A stretch of DNA of 64,000 nucleotides from NCBI RefSeq assembly GCF_033807575.1, contig NC_084711.1, positions 14,446,001 to 14,510,000 on the forward strand, read 5' to 3'. The stretch comes from Cydia pomonella (lineage: Eukaryota > Arthropoda > Insecta > Lepidoptera > Tortricidae). The notes under the pieces were generated by a model. The model was given only the letters and a program-made list of their open reading frames with translations. It was not told the DNA's origin and made no database searches. This document shows positions 11,713 through 23,981 of the stretch, piece by piece. Within the stretch, counting starts at the first letter, position 1. Each line of letters opens with the position of its first letter. The position numbers and the translations under genes are program-made.

Positions 11713-12019
11713 AAGCATTATACGCTCCAACCCACGTACGATTCCATAAACATATTATAATATCCCTTAAGGGTTCTGAAATGGAATATAGTAGTTTTTT
11801 AATAGTTAAAATATTAGGCTACTTATTTAGAAAATGCTCTTTATTGTACAGTAGATCGTAACAAAGGTAAACTATGTAGTGAACGCAATAATTATAAATA
11901 CAGTTACATTTTTTAAATTAGGTGGGTACTTGTATTTGAATTATTTATTTTGTATCATAGAAATAAGAGGTACCTTCTATGGTCTGAGTTTTCTACAGTT
12001 GTTACATTTGTATTGCTTT

Positions 12020-12240
12020 TTAACTTTGATGATTATATGGCCGGAGGGTGTCGTGGGTCGGAAGCTCCGTGGCAAACTACCGAACCCGACGCAAGAGCAG
12101 CCGATTCAACAGAGCCACGCTGTTTTGTCACCTAAGTAGTGTTTAGTTTTAATAATATATATATAATTATGTACCTTAACTTAATCTATAAGGTAATATG
12201 GACCTTGTTGCCTGAATAATGGTTTTAAATAAAACATATA
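12020..12240 (+). mobile_element. Probable retroelement ORF end and 3' UTR
   Basis: A locally GC-rich patch in the frame ending at 12135 reads DYMAGGCRGSEAPWQTTEPD, then ARAADSTEPRCFVT and a stop. It is followed by a T-rich 3' UTR-like tail through GGACCTTGTTGCCTGAATAA. The peptide and tail resemble sequence I associate with lepidopteran retroelements, but I cannot name the family, and the upstream coding part is missing. An alternative is a degraded host 3' exon. The frame upstream of about 12020 is not convincing. Confidence 0.35.
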
Positions 12241-13733
12241 CAAAAAATCTAATATTGATTCATTCTTAATTAATAGTCCCAAGAGTATCTTGTTATTAGT
12301 TACTATTTAAACACAATTAAAACGAATTTATAAAAATTAAAATTAAATTATCGCAATACATTTTAAAACACTACCCACCTTAAGAAACGAGTAGCATGAG
12401 CTTGTACCTCTGAGCGATTTTGTATGCTACCGTAATTAAGATTACTTTTACTATATAACTCTGTTCTCGTGTAAGTGACTTGTATGTATTTTATGAGAAT
12501 AAATATCTTTAAAACTAAACCTATATACGTGTAGCTAAAAACAAACCAACAGTATCTAAAACAAAAATGTTATTTTCATTAAAAGTCACGGAAAGCTACA
12601 GTTAAATTAATGATGTTGCAACCGGGGTGTGCGATGCATTTGTCGAGTGCAGGGACAGGCGAAGGGCGGGTCAAGGCTCACCGTACGAGTATTAATACAC
12701 CGCCAATCGTGTCACGTTGGCTATTTCCACGCGAAGGCCCAACTTAGCTTATTGGATCGTAGCAGATCTGAGGGCTTAATAAAGGAAAATTGCTCTGAGA
12801 TCTTATCGGTGCATTTTTACGACAAATTGGCTTCAACTTTCAGCCTCGTGTTCAAATGAGATTGAACTTGTTTGAATTGATAAACCAAGCAAAAATGCTC
12901 TTTCAGCTTTTGAAAAGCGCCATAACATAATACATGCGACTTAATATCTTAGCTTACTAGAAACGTAAGTGAAGCTGTTGGAATGTCGACATTTTCAATT
13001 CGTGGGTTTCAATACAGCTGCAACCAATCTCCACTCTTTCAGACGTGTGGAATGAAATACGGACTTCAGCTTTTAGAGCACGAACATGCATAAATTGCGG
13101 TGCCGCCTGGTTAAATATTTGGCTGCGCCACGTGTTTATTTAAACAAAGCACTAGTTCCTCTGTTGGCTTCCTTTTAAAATTGAACTCAAAAATACAAAT
13201 AGCTTTCATATTCGCCTCAGCTTTCTTTAATAGCATTTTGAAACCTGACCATAATTTAAATGTATCTTTTGTCAATTTGGCTTTTGTTTAGAATGCTGAA
13301 CGGTTTAAATTAAAATGTCTTTTCACAAACTGTCTCTTCAATAATTGACACCGTGTAGTACCTACTATTTTACACGTGTTACACAGTGCATGTGACATAA
13401 ACATAACAAAATAAAACAATTTATGGAATAAAAGAATTCAGACTAGTTTAGATTACCAATTTTTAGAGCTTTCTTTGGCGGAACGTTAATTAAAGAATGA
13501 AATTGATCTCTGGAGGCACCCTCTTTACGACCAATCATAAAACAGGCATTTAGAGGAAAACATAAAGTTACGCAGTAATTTTTACGTGAGTCAGACATTT
13601 TATTCCATAATTAAATTCCTTCAAGTCGCGGATTTACACGCCCTATACGCATAATAAGAATATTCGCATAAATTGATGTCCCAGTGTGACGCGCCTCATT
13701 ATATTATCATAGGTCAAGTACATGTGTATAGTG
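12241..13733. other. No gene seen; GC-richer patch at 12610-12800
   Basis: The stretch is mostly AT-rich. The patch at 12610-12800 is GC-richer and carries a 76-codon plus-strand frame (12629-12859) whose product shows no recognisable domain. It could be conserved non-coding DNA or chance. Confidence 0.4.
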
Positions 13734-14280
13734 TATTTTAAATTGTGCAATGAAATTGTCTCAAAACTGCTACCCTACGAAACCCACAACGAAACCTACC
13801 TACGACACAACACTTGCTATTTGGTCAGTTGTCGACGCAATCCGAAGATGTACAAGGTAAGTATTTTAAATTGTGCAATGAAATTGTCTTGAAACTGCTA
13901 AACAACGAAACCTACCTACCATACAACACTCGCTATTTGGTCAGTTGTCGACGCAATCCGAAGATCTACAATGTAAGTATTTTAAATTGTCTTGAAACTG
14001 ATAACCTACAAAACCCGCAATGAAACCTACCTACCACACAACACACGCTATTTGGTCAGTTGTCGACGCAATCTGAAGATCTACAATGTAAGTATTTTAA
14101 ATAGTGCAATGAAATTGTCTTGAAACTGCTAACCTACGAAACCCGCAATGAAACCTACCTACGACACAACACTTGCTATTTGGTCAGTTGTCGACGCAAT
14201 CCGAAGATCTACAATGTAAGTATTTTAAATTGTCTTGAAACCCGCAATGAAACCTACCACAAAAGACTCGCTATTTGTTA
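13734..14280 (+). repeat. Minisatellite, about 4.4 units of 115-128 bp
   Basis: Units start at 13734, 13862, 13978, 14093 and 14221 with TATTTTAAATTGTGCAATG (or a shortened form) and end GATCTACAATGTAAG. Each carries GAAACCTACCTACNACACAA and TTTGGTCAGTTGTCGACGCA. Unit lengths are 128, 116, 115 and 128 bp, then a partial unit. The shorter units have lost about 12 bp of the GCAATGAAATTG region or nearby words. A 69-codon frame over it is a by-product of the repeat. Confidence 0.9.
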
Positions 14281-15200
14281 AATATCTGTTTCCATCTAGC
14301 TTATTTGACGTGGGAGCGAGCGAGAAGCATTCAGTTGATAAGTGGCTAAATGCGGTCTGACGGATTAAGCCAGCTTACGAGCGTTAGCTACCGCGTATCC
14401 CGCACGTATTCTAAAACGACGTATTTACTTCGAGACGATAACATTTGTAGGTTCTTTTAGCTTGGTAACAGGGCATCGCTTTGTTGTGTCTAGACTAATC
14501 AAACAAATTAACAGGAATTTCAAGGTAGAAAAGCCAATTTAGTGAATGTATTCTGGCAATTATCAAACAGTTATAGTGATCGATAGATTAATACAAAATT
14601 TCAGTTATTACAAAAGAGTAAACTAGTTTTTATGGTGGGTCATGAGTACAATCCACTTTTAACTTTATTAAGTCTTATGAGGTACTAAATCTCTCTGCAT
14701 CTGACTGTACATAAATGTTTGTGTACGTGTACCTAAAATTAAATTTAAATTGTAAAATTCTATTACGAGTTTAATGTGCCATATCATGCCTACATAGGCG
14801 GTTTGTCACGGACGTTTCCTTGGTCATATTTTCATGGTAATTTTGAGCCGGTGTTTCATTAAGCCAGAGTTTACCGGCTTGCAGCGGGTTTATGCAAAAA
14901 CGTGCAACTCGCGGTACTGGCAATTTTCTTTGAAGGCCGGGCCTTGAAGAACGCCGTTACCGGTTATTTACTGCTAATATAAAACTGACTGAAATGCTTG
15001 GGGTTTTGGAAATAAGACTTACTTCCTGTATTTAGCCTTCGGCCGAGGCCAAGGATAACGTTTTTGCATGCGATGGATAAAAATCAATGTGACATGTGTG
15101 ATATGAATATAAAAGTAATAAAAACAAATACAAAATACATATAAACACATAAAAAATCTAACGCCAGCAGCGAGTCAGAGCTGGTAATGGAATAGTTAGG
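14281..15200. other. No gene seen
   Basis: A slightly GC-richer part at 14790-14970 includes the small palindromic word GGCCGGGCC, with no open frame of note. I could assign nothing to this stretch. Confidence 0.4.
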
Positions 15201-15545
15201 GCCATATGTACTGTAAAACGTTGTACGTTACATGTGCGAATAGGTAATTCGCAACTCGTGTCGATTTATCGCCACTCGTATCGAATTTCCCATTTTTCGC
15301 ACTTGTATCGTAATGTACTATTACAGTACATTTGGTGCTACTTTACCGCACCAGTGCGAAAATGAGCATATTACGTTACTATATGTCGAACATTTAAAGT
15401 GCCATATGTACTGTAAAACGTTGTACGATATATGTGCGAATAGGTAATTCGCAACTCGTGTCGATTTAATCCCTTCGATCGTGTTTTAATTTATCGCCAC
15501 TCGTTTCGAATTTCCTATTTTTCGCACTTGTATCGTAATGTACTA
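15201..15545 (+). repeat. 200 bp tandem duplication of a lepidopteran repeat
   Basis: GCCATATGTACTGTAAAACG begins at 15201 and again at 15401, an offset of exactly 200 bp. Both copies continue with TGTGCGAATAGGTAATTCGC, AACTCGTGTCGATTTA and TTTTTCGCACTTGTATCGTA. The second copy has a 24 bp insertion around 15470-15493 (TCCCTTCGATCGTG) and lacks the ACCGCACCAGTGCGAAAATG end of the first. Partial inverted words (TACTGTA/TACAGTA, TGCGAA/TTCGCA) make both units foldback-prone. Confidence 0.85.
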
Positions 15546-16470
15546 ATTCTTTTCTTTCACCCTAGGTGAATTTAATGCGACATTTTCGACGAGCACCCCC
15601 GCGATAAAAATCCAAGGTCGGTTCCATTGTCTCAGTGATATTTGAAAATAACAAAATTAAGTGTGTTCCGTAACCCTTTGGAAACTAACTTGCTTCGAGA
15701 TCCAGTGCCATTGTGCAGAAAAGGGCAAGTTATTCAGTGAATGACAGTGAAGGGCCTGAAAGGTCGCCTCCCCGTGTTGTATCTCTATTGAGGCTTGAGC
15801 CACCTCTGTACAATAACACAGTCGAGTTGCCTTTTCCACTTACCTTGACTTTGAAGCACCCGTCTTTAGATAATCATTTTAATTTGCTCTGAGATTGTCG
15901 ATCAAAATTCTCTTAATGTTCGCAACATCAGAGTCAGAGGTGTAGGGTTAGAGCCGGTATAGTTTTATTTGACGGTCATAAGCGCATTGTAATATGCTTA
16001 CTTGAATAATAAACTATCTTTATCTTTAACACAGCTAAGAAAATATTTGATAAATTTAAAAACTCATGGGCAAATTTTAGATGCAAATTTTTAAAAGTTG
16101 TAGATGAATCCTGATGTAGATTATTTTAATTGCGGTTTATTCAGTAATTAGGTTGGCTGGCTTACCTAGTGGCCAATTAATAGTCGGGAACTCGGATCAA
16201 GTTCTATGCCAGCCTCTGAGGTAGCGTAGGTACATACATTACCTACCTACATAACTGCAAGTTCGCTAATCCTCAGGGGTTTAGATTTTTTGGAAATATC
16301 ATTAACGTTAATGTGTGCGCAAGGTTGGACTAATAAAACTATATTTCCATTTCTAGGTATCCATTTTATATGACTATAGATCAAAGTTTACCAATGTTTT
16401 ACGTTGTAATTTAAACTAAAAAAAATTAGGTTAGGTTTTAGGTTTTTTGTGAATTAAATTTTATGGCTGC
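15546..16470. other. No gene seen
   Basis: A 60-codon minus-strand frame at 15657-15839 has no domain words. The rest is AT-rich, with the repeat-like stretch AGGTTAGGTTTTAGGTTTTT at 16430. Confidence 0.4.
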
Positions 16471-16629
16471 TAGAGTTAGGCCAAGATAAGTCTGCAGCGA
16501 TTTTGATAGCCCAGACTGTGCAAGTGTTATATTGAATCTCAAACTTCTATAAAATTATGACGTGTAAAAATAGCACTTGCACAGTCTATACTATCAAAAT
16601 ATTTACAGATTTATCTTGATCTAACTCTA
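16471..16629. mobile_element. MITE, 'AGTTAGGCCAAGATAAGTCT' family
   Basis: The arms of about 60 bp pair end to end. The left arm reads AGAGTTAGGCCAAGATAAGT, CTGCAGCGATTTTGATAGCC and GACTGTGCAAGTG. The right arm, reversed, reads AGAGTTAGATCAAGATAAAT, TATTTTGATAGTATAGACTG and TGCAAGTGCTA. The flanks CTAG..CTAG are themselves symmetric. The family is widespread in moths by recognition, and a fragment lies at 1620-1680. Confidence 0.8.
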
Positions 16630-17494
16630 GAAGTCTAGAATATAAACAGACACAAAAAGTTACTTTAACGAAACGTATTAAGAAATCTAATTAAGATTGA
16701 TAACATTATTTTATGATTTGTATGCTGCTAGTATAAAACAGTGGTTAAATAAATAAATAAGTTATCTTATGCCGTTAACGTTATTAGGTACTGTTATTAG
16801 CCTTAGATCTGAAGGATAAGTAGGTTAAACAAAGTTATCAAACCCGAGAAAGCGTTTAATTTCACCTAATTCACTATGAATCAACTCTTGGTTAGATGTC
16901 AAACCTCTTGCGGGATTTCGTGTAATATACATACTTATACGCTTAAAATTATTGTTCTATTAAATTATGCGTTTGACTAACTTATCTTTTAATAGCTCGT
17001 CAGATTGAATGTCAGTCGTGTTTTACGTTCATTTACACCGGAGTGGATTTCGGGTTAAGGTTTATTTGGAGCAACCGGAGTACTCACGTTATGCTCGTCT
17101 TTTATAAGACTAACGGTTATATAAGCCATTACAGGGAATCGCTGTGATATGATCGTGCAGCAGCCTGCTATCTTTCAGTAATGTGTCGATTAAGGCCCGG
17201 GTTACACAGCGTAAGTAAACGTAATAACGCCGAGCGCGGAGGTTCGCGACATTACCATAAAGTGCGGAGGCTATAACGGGGGCCTCTGAGAAATTTAGTT
17301 GCCAATAAATACGCGGTAATAACAATAAATAATCAAATTGTGAATCCCACAACTTTAATGGATACATGGTTTATTAGAAACCCTTTGGGGCTTTCAGGGA
17401 AGCAAGGAGGATGTGTCCGAAAAATAAACATAAAACAGTAATTGCCTCAGATTTTGTATCGCCCGATTACAGTAGGTAAAAGTCTACGCGCATA
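16630..17494. other. No gene seen
   Basis: An 85-codon minus-strand frame (17110-17367) has no recognisable domain. The stretch is otherwise AT-rich unique-looking DNA. Confidence 0.4.
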
Positions 17495-17675
17495 CGCAGC
17501 GGCTTACGTGAACGATGACTCGCGAATGCGACGCGGCGCGGCGCGGCGCGGTGCGGCAGCCCAACGGCATTCGCGTTCACAACGAGATCACCCACGTAGG
17601 ACAGTTCCATAGGTATCAAAGGATTGAATTCACCCGCGCCGCGTTGCGAGTTATTCGCTCACGTAAGACGCTGCG
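17495..17675. mobile_element. GC-rich MITE with CGCAGCG ends
   Basis: The left end CGCAGCGGCTTACGTGAACG continues with ATGACTCGCGAATGCGACGCGG. The right end reversed reads CGCAGCGTCTTACGTGAGCG, then AATAACTCGCAACGCGGCGCGG. Next to the left arm is a GCGGC/GCGCGG run (17530-17556). The GC content is far above the surroundings. Confidence 0.7.
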
Positions 17676-18797
17676 ATAGTGTCCATCCAATAGGCTCATC
17701 CCAGATGAATATGTAGTCCCGTTGTTACAGATGCCCTGTAACTGATGGTACCTTAATATAGTCGCCCTTTAAGTACCTCACTGGGTGAGAATATACTCGG
17801 ACAGGTATCTATCTATTCTTGACCGATGCTGGATGAAGTAAGTTCATATACGTATTTTAGCAGTAGGTACTTATGTAGGTAGTAGGTATAAAATAAACGT
17901 GTCTGCATTCTACATATTTCTCTACTTGCGTAATGCGTAAGCAACTGGACTGTTCGTTAGATTGAGATATAGATTAAAGAAAGTTAGATAACTATGGGTG
18001 AGTAAGTTTCACATACTCCTATCTATTGCTGGCGACTTCGTTCGCGTGAATTTTGATATTGATTGTAAGAATTCTACACGAACATTCTGGAGCAAAAAAT
18101 GTGACCAAAACCGGCAAAACGTTTTTCGTCAAGATTTGCTTGTATCTGTATATGTATAACCTGTCAAGGCGTTCTTATGGCAAGCAACAAAGTGGGACGT
18201 TTAGCAGTTAAGTACTATTTCGGGTTAATAAGTCAAATAAAAACCCGTAGATGTAACTAGAATATTCTAGATTAAGTATACGTAATATTTCACGGTTGTA
18301 ATTGTCCTGTGCACAGCAGCACAGCACGAGCATGTTACCACATGATGTGATTACGCGTGGATGGCCGACCTCAATCCAAAGCTTTAATTAATTCTCGATT
18401 CAGGTGCCATACGCCGTTCAATATCGACCACTACCCGACTGTATGGTAAAACCGTAGTCGGACATCTATAAGGCATTACTAACTTAAGGTCTGAGTATAC
18501 GCAATGGGATTTTATCAGTTCTTATCGGACGAAGACGGGAAAATTCTAGATTGCTGTCCGGAAGAGGGGCTGTCGCCTATTATTCTATATTACTTCATTT
18601 TCATTCATGAATGTACGCACTTCAGATGAAAATTTAACAAAAATGTGTATTTGTCAACAACAATACGAGTAAATAGTCTGAATAGTCTGAAACATTCGGT
18701 CCTATAGTCTGATTCCGATTAAATAAATAGCTCTCCCTTTTATTTTGGTCGTACGTTGACACAAAGAACAAAAAATATATGATATCATTCATCATAG
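17676..18797. other. No gene seen
   Basis: This stretch contains the repeat-like words GCTGGCGACTTCGTTCGCGT (18029-18048), which recall an interspersed lepidopteran repeat. No coding frame or clear inverted repeat is present. Confidence 0.4.
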
Positions 18798-19014
18798 GTA
18801 CAGTCAGTATCGATGGTATCAGACGAAACGCGCCAAAAGTCTTTCCAAGTTCTAAATAGGGACATATCTCTGCAGTTCACCGTTCTAAAGTATCAGTCAT
18901 AATCTAAATTGTTCTACATAAGCACAAAGACATATTTCTTTTTGTTGAGTTATTAGTGAATGTCAGACACTTTTGACGCGTAATCCGATCCGCTACTTTT
19001 GATGCTAACTGTAC
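18798..19014. mobile_element. TACAGTC-ended MITE (AGTAGCGGAT subfamily)
   Basis: The left end GTACAGTCAGTATCGATGGT continues to CAGACGAAACGCGCCAAAAG. The right end reversed reads GTACAGTTAGCATCAAAAGT AGCGGATCGGATTACGCGTC. The interior includes AATCTAAATTGTTCTACATA, shared with 28268-28467 and 51062-51240. TA on both sides of CAGT..ACTG fits the TA target of Tc1/mariner-type elements (inference). Two 62-66 codon frames here are by-products. Confidence 0.75.
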
Positions 19015-21330
19015 ACACCGAGTTAATTTTTTACACCTCGACGCGACATAACTGCGAACATACAATGTATTTTGTCTACAACACACGTGATTATGCGCCG
19101 ACATTGTTGAGGCGTGAAATACATCTAGATAATCGGCTTTTCTGTGTGCCTTGGAAACTCCATTGGAGCACAGAGTACATGACGTGAACAGTAAGCTAAT
19201 TTTACAATAACAAAGACATGATTGGAGTTTTATGTAATCCGCGATTTTTACCTAATGTCCCAAATAATTTCATTTCAATATAAAAGTTAAAATTATAATG
19301 TGATGTTGTGATGCGGCGCTTTCAATTAAATCACGCTCTTTTACTCAAATAAAATAACAATACCGCAGTTAAGATAAAAACAGCTTGAATGAACAATTTA
19401 TGTACTGAAAGTTGGAAAACAAAACGTATAAAACATGGACCTAGAATACTAAGGACGTAGTTTCTCTAAAACACAACTAGGATTCCATCATCCGCCAATT
19501 GCCTAGTATTTACGCGTGACACACACACATTGACAGTTATATCTATGGCCTCATCCACCAATCTGCTGTCAGTCGAATTGAGACGTCAATACATTAATTG
19601 TTTGAAGAAAAAAAATACGCATGCGTGGTCGAATGTTGCAAAAATTATACCGATCGAAAGAAAAAAAGAGACAGGATAAGTTTTCATAGATAAGTTAATC
19701 AAGTATCACGTTATGTTTCGTAAAATACGATATTAATCTATGAAGTTGTACTTAAAGTGGAGGGCGCTCTCACTTTTTTGCCATACATATGGTATAAAAT
19801 GTACGGGTGGTTTTAATTGGTTTACATTGACGCTTTAGTGCCCTGTTCCAAATGTCAACACTTGTAGGAGTTATAGGTATGTTAACCTACTCAATTAATT
19901 GTATGCAGGTACTAATACTGTCTATTATATACTTTTCTGTTTTGAATACGAGTACTGCGACCGCACACTTTGTAATATGTTTTTAGAGAAATGTTTGGCT
20001 CGAGAAAAAAAAACAACATATAAATGGAAATTTAGTCTCGTTTGAATTTAACATTGTTTCTCTTATGCGGGAGTAAAAGTTGGAAACCACCGTACATGTG
20101 TACGGTACCTACACGATCAAATACGGGGACTATTTTCCTTGTACATCAAGAATTCAATCTTGGCGTAATCATTAGTTACCAGTACTTACATTTACTAAAG
20201 TGGACCAAAGCGAATCGGAGCCAATGAAAAATCCGTTGAAATGTCAAATATTGCGTCGATATGTGCATACTAAAAGTACACCGTATGTAGCCTGCGACAT
20301 AGCCTGCGACACCAGTCATAAGAAATATTTTAAATATTAAGAGGAAAGAGCACGGCCGTTTCTCCATACAAACATAGTCTCTATTTTCCTCTCTGGATAT
20401 TGACATTATAGAAAATATTTCTACATAAGTTGATGTTTATTAACCATAGCTATGCCCCTGCGTTTGACATTTTTAGATTATTGTATAAGGTAATTTCGCG
20501 CGGGTCCTCCACTTTCGTCTTAATACTTAAGTATATATTTTTGGTCTGATCCAACTCGCCCTGTGATCCGATTTCGATTCGTCTCGGTCTACTATATATT
20601 GATAAATATACTGACAATTCTAATCTAATCTCGCATGATCATTGTTTATGATTTATGATCCACAAAATGTTCCAATATCACTACCGGGAATGTCGGAACG
20701 AGGGCTCGGGGATTCGACATCCATATGAACATCCGCGGCACTAAGTAGGTACACAAGGCGGGCTGTTGTGATGATATCCAAACCGCTGGTGGCATTATAC
20801 TCAATAGGCTGGCTTTTGTAAAGCGTATGAAAATATGTGCTCAACCAATCTTTTGTATTCTGATATTAATTAATTGATTCGAGAACACTCCTTTGTCCGC
20901 TGCGAAAAATTATGCATAGGTACCTTATAGTTTTTTGCTATTTAAAAATCCTATTGTATTCTCTACTAATCTTATTTAAGAACCTTGAAATGTCAATAGG
21001 CGTCAAGTTTAATTAAAATCAATCATTACAGCCCTACTTAATGAGACTGTTCTTTGGGTACCATTTAAATCTAGTAGTAGCTTAGTTCGTAACTAAATCT
21101 AAGTTTAAGAATTGAATTCTTACTTACTAATCATACCACAAATAAGTCAGATACACACATCTTATACTTAGTAATCCATAATATACTTCGTCCATAATAG
21201 ACTTTCGATATAACCATATTATCTATTTAGAAGTTTCCATAGAACTTCCATACAACATAATATCTTCATTAAAACAATAATTACCCCTCTTTCTCTTTTT
21301 CTTTCTCTTTTTTAAATGTATATAATTATG
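19015..21330. other. No gene seen
   Basis: Short frames at 20042-20227, 20176-20406 and 20653-20844 lack splice or domain support. A 12 bp word, TAGCCTGCGACA, occurs twice in direct tandem at 20287-20310. The rest is AT-rich. Confidence 0.4.
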
Positions 21331-21432
21331 AATGTATGTATGTATGTCACTTTATTGCACATAAACAGGTGAACATACAACAGACAAAAAAAATGTTATG
21401 TACAAAGGCGAACTTATCCCTAAAAGGGATAA
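21331..21432 (-). mobile_element. LINE 3' UTR fragment (GGGATAAGTTCGCC family)
   Basis: On the minus strand it reads CCCTTTTAGGGATAAGTTCG CCTTTGTACATAAC and then GTGCAATAAAGTGACATACA TACATACATACATT, a 3' UTR with AATAAA and a TACA-repeat tail. Related pieces lie at 47170-47230 (minus) and 50630-50660 (plus). The match is to an abundant lepidopteran LINE end, by recognition. Confidence 0.6.
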
Positions 21433-21989
21433 TGTATATAACTTTCCTTATCACATCTGGCATCTGCAAATATTTATGATAACATACGTATTTACTTTCT
21501 CAAAGTTGCTTTTATGTCAATGTTACATATTCTGTATCGTTTAACAAGGTAATGACTGCGAGCACTTAATATGAATGTTTGCGAAAAGTCGGGGTTCGCT
21601 ACGAAACATAATATTATTATAACCTTAATTTTAATCGTTACGTAGACATACAAAGATCTAATGTTTCTGGAAAATGTTGTTGAGGGTTTATTTTGGGTCG
21701 GTATGTTCTTGGGTATGTATATTATTTTACATCCTAATCTTTATTATATGTTTCGAGTCCTTGTTATGGTATTGCAAACGACTAGACAACACGATGATTT
21801 GAAATTAAACATAATAGTTAAAACTTATTCAACGTGCATGTAGCACCAGCCTCTACGACTTACTGGTAGTGTAGCGTGCTTGTGCCGCGTGTAGCAGAAC
21901 AACGAATGGCGTGAATTGGCGTAGAGCTTTAATACGCTTAAATATCCTTTTTTCTTATTGTTTTGACGGTTTGTTGATTTTTTAATACT

Positions 21990-22255
21990 ACGACGGTAGC
22001 AAACAAGCATACTGCCCGCCTGATGGTAAGCAGTCTCCGTAACCTAAGGCCGCCTGCAACTCCAGAGGTGTGACATGCGCGTTGCCGACCCTAACACTCC
22101 GCACCCTCTTTGAGCACTGGCAACCTTACTACTCACCGGCAGGAACACAACACTGAGTAGGGTCTAGTGTTATTTGGCTGCGGTTTTCTGTTAGGTGGAG
22201 GTACGTCCCCAGTTGGGCTCTGCTTTAGATCTGGATTGTCATCCGCTGTGTTGTG
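21990..22255 (+). mobile_element. 'GCCTGATGGTAAGCAGT' interspersed repeat, longest copy
   Basis: The stretch reads ACGACGGTAGCAAACAAGCA, GCCCGCCTGATGGTAAGCAG, TGCGCGTTGCCGACCCTAAC ACTCCGCACCCT and CTCACCGGCAGGAACACAAC. Other copies are at 31574-31698, 39889-39961 (minus), 56560-56612 and 56835-56948. The family is common in Lepidoptera by recognition. No protein is encoded, and the transposition class is uncertain. Confidence 0.75.
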
Positions 22256-23110
22256 TGTGTGTTGGTTTGTTACCATTTAATTAGTCTGTATCGAATGTGA
22301 TCATAGTACATACTAGTTACTACAACTGTAGTTATATATGTCCGGTATAGAATTTGGAGCTCCAGTCTGGCCTTGACCGCCCGCCTCTTACGTAATAAAG
22401 TCGTTGTATTCAATGCCTCATGGCCTTATCCAGGTTCATTTATATTTTACTATCAGATGAATATCTCAGTCGAAATACTACACGTACTGAAAAAAGCTTT
22501 CATCTAAACTGCCTTTCTTTTGATTTTAATCGTAAAATGTGCCAGGGTGGTCTCATCAATTATTCAATGTAATTTGTTTTACAACATGTTTAAGTCAGCC
22601 ACATCAATTAAATTCACAATTTATAGTGCTATATCCAAAGATAAGAGCTACCCACAAATAATATTTGTTCTACAATCTGTGTAGATATTATATAATTAGT
22701 ACCTATATAATTTTTTTCTTTCTTTCTGAAACTCATATGGTAGATAATTAAAATACATTTTCTTAAGGTAACAAAATTATTAGTAACGTCGACATATTGC
22801 CCTGCAATTTTTGACAGAGCGAAAGGTCTCCATTTTAGCTTGGGTAATGCTTACGTATGTCTGTCTGGGCCAAGATTGCGGATCCATGGGGTTGGCGAGG
22901 TTTACAGCTAACAGAAGCACTTTTACTGTGATACGGAACAGAATAAGAGTTGCTCACAATGTGATCTTATTATTTTGCTAGGGACGTGTAGGTTGTACGT
23001 TAAACTATAGGGTGATACATGTAGGACGAGCACGCTTTATTCTGCCTACGCCTAACAAGCAAGTTAACGGCGCTTTAATTCAATCTATGAGTAGGAGGTA
23101 TTAATTAATT
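22256..23110. other. No gene seen
   Basis: This is AT-rich, with no open frame over 60 codons and no obvious repeat structure. Confidence 0.4.
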
Positions 23111-23470
23111 ACATTTCCTAGGAATCGTATGAGATTCCGATATTGTATCAGGAAATGTATAAAACTAATTCTTGCTGCGAATAAAACACGATAGTAAACT
23201 GCACAATTTGACATAACAAGACTGTTTCCAGAAAAATAGGTTAGATTAGATTAGAACTGCGACCCCTACGAAAACGAATTGTTACCAGTATAGTAGGTAA
23301 GGTTAGGTTTGAACTGCGACCACCACGAAAACGAATTGTTGCTAAAATATTAAATTTAATACATTTCCAGAAATCCCATTTTAGGAAATGTATAAATTTC
23401 TTACGAAATGTGTGTAATAAAATTTATTTAGAATTTTAGGAATTATAAACATTTCCTAGAAATTGTATAC
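23111..23470. repeat. Composite repeat: ACATTTCCTAGGAA ends with an internal 57 bp duplication
   Basis: ACATTTCCTAGGAATCG opens the block, and AGGAAATGTATAAA recurs at 23150-23165 and 23382-23395. It closes with ACATTTCCTAGAAATTGTAT. Inside, GAACTGCGACCCCTACGAAA ACGAATTGTTACC (23254) is repeated at 23311 as GAACTGCGACCACCACGAAA ACGAATTGTTGCT, an offset of 57 bp. The words GGTTAGATTAG and GGTTAGG precede each unit. Confidence 0.65.
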
Positions 23471-23499
23471 AAAGACGGATTACATACGTTTCCGTTAAC

Positions 23500-23518
23500 A
23501 TATATATATATATATATA
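23500..23518. repeat. TA dinucleotide microsatellite
   Basis: About nine and a half TA units sit inside AT-rich DNA, just after the ACATTTCCTAG repeat. Confidence 0.8.
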
Positions 23519-23981
23519 CTACCACGTTATAAGTGTTATACTTATTGAACGCTTTTAATAACACTGTGCCAGCATATAACGAAAGCAACATATCTGTTTT
23601 ATCTGGAACGAAAACAGACCCCACTAGACCAATTTATACACTATCGGCGTTAAGCAAAGTTTTCAAGAGACTCATCCTTGATCAACTTTTGTCTCATTTT
23701 AACTATGAATGATTTAATTATATAGAATTTTGATTCTTGGAGACTCCGTACATCTCTAAGGATAATTTGATAAACGATATAATCTTTTAGTTCTCACACT
23801 TAGAGACATTTACACCTCTAAATAATTTTAGATTAGTTTTTTTATCTGTTTGTGTGTTTTTTTTAAATATTATATTATAGTTTTTTTGTACTTCGACATT
23901 AAAAAAATTTATACATGTCTAACTAATAATAGTACTTACATTGATATTTTTAGTTAATATTATTTTATAATTGCTGTCTGC

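Noticed and set aside
13734..14280. CRISPR array
   Set aside because: Repeats are 115-128 bp in direct contact with no unique spacers, in a eukaryotic setting; it is a minisatellite.
16425..16450. Telomere-like AGGTTAGGTTTTAGG
   Set aside because: Too short and irregular; a common low-complexity word in moth DNA.
23238..23310. TTAGG-like words that could suggest telomeric repeat
   Set aside because: Only GGTTAGATTAGATTAG and GGTTAGG occur, as part of a 57 bp duplicated unit; there is no run of TTAGG.
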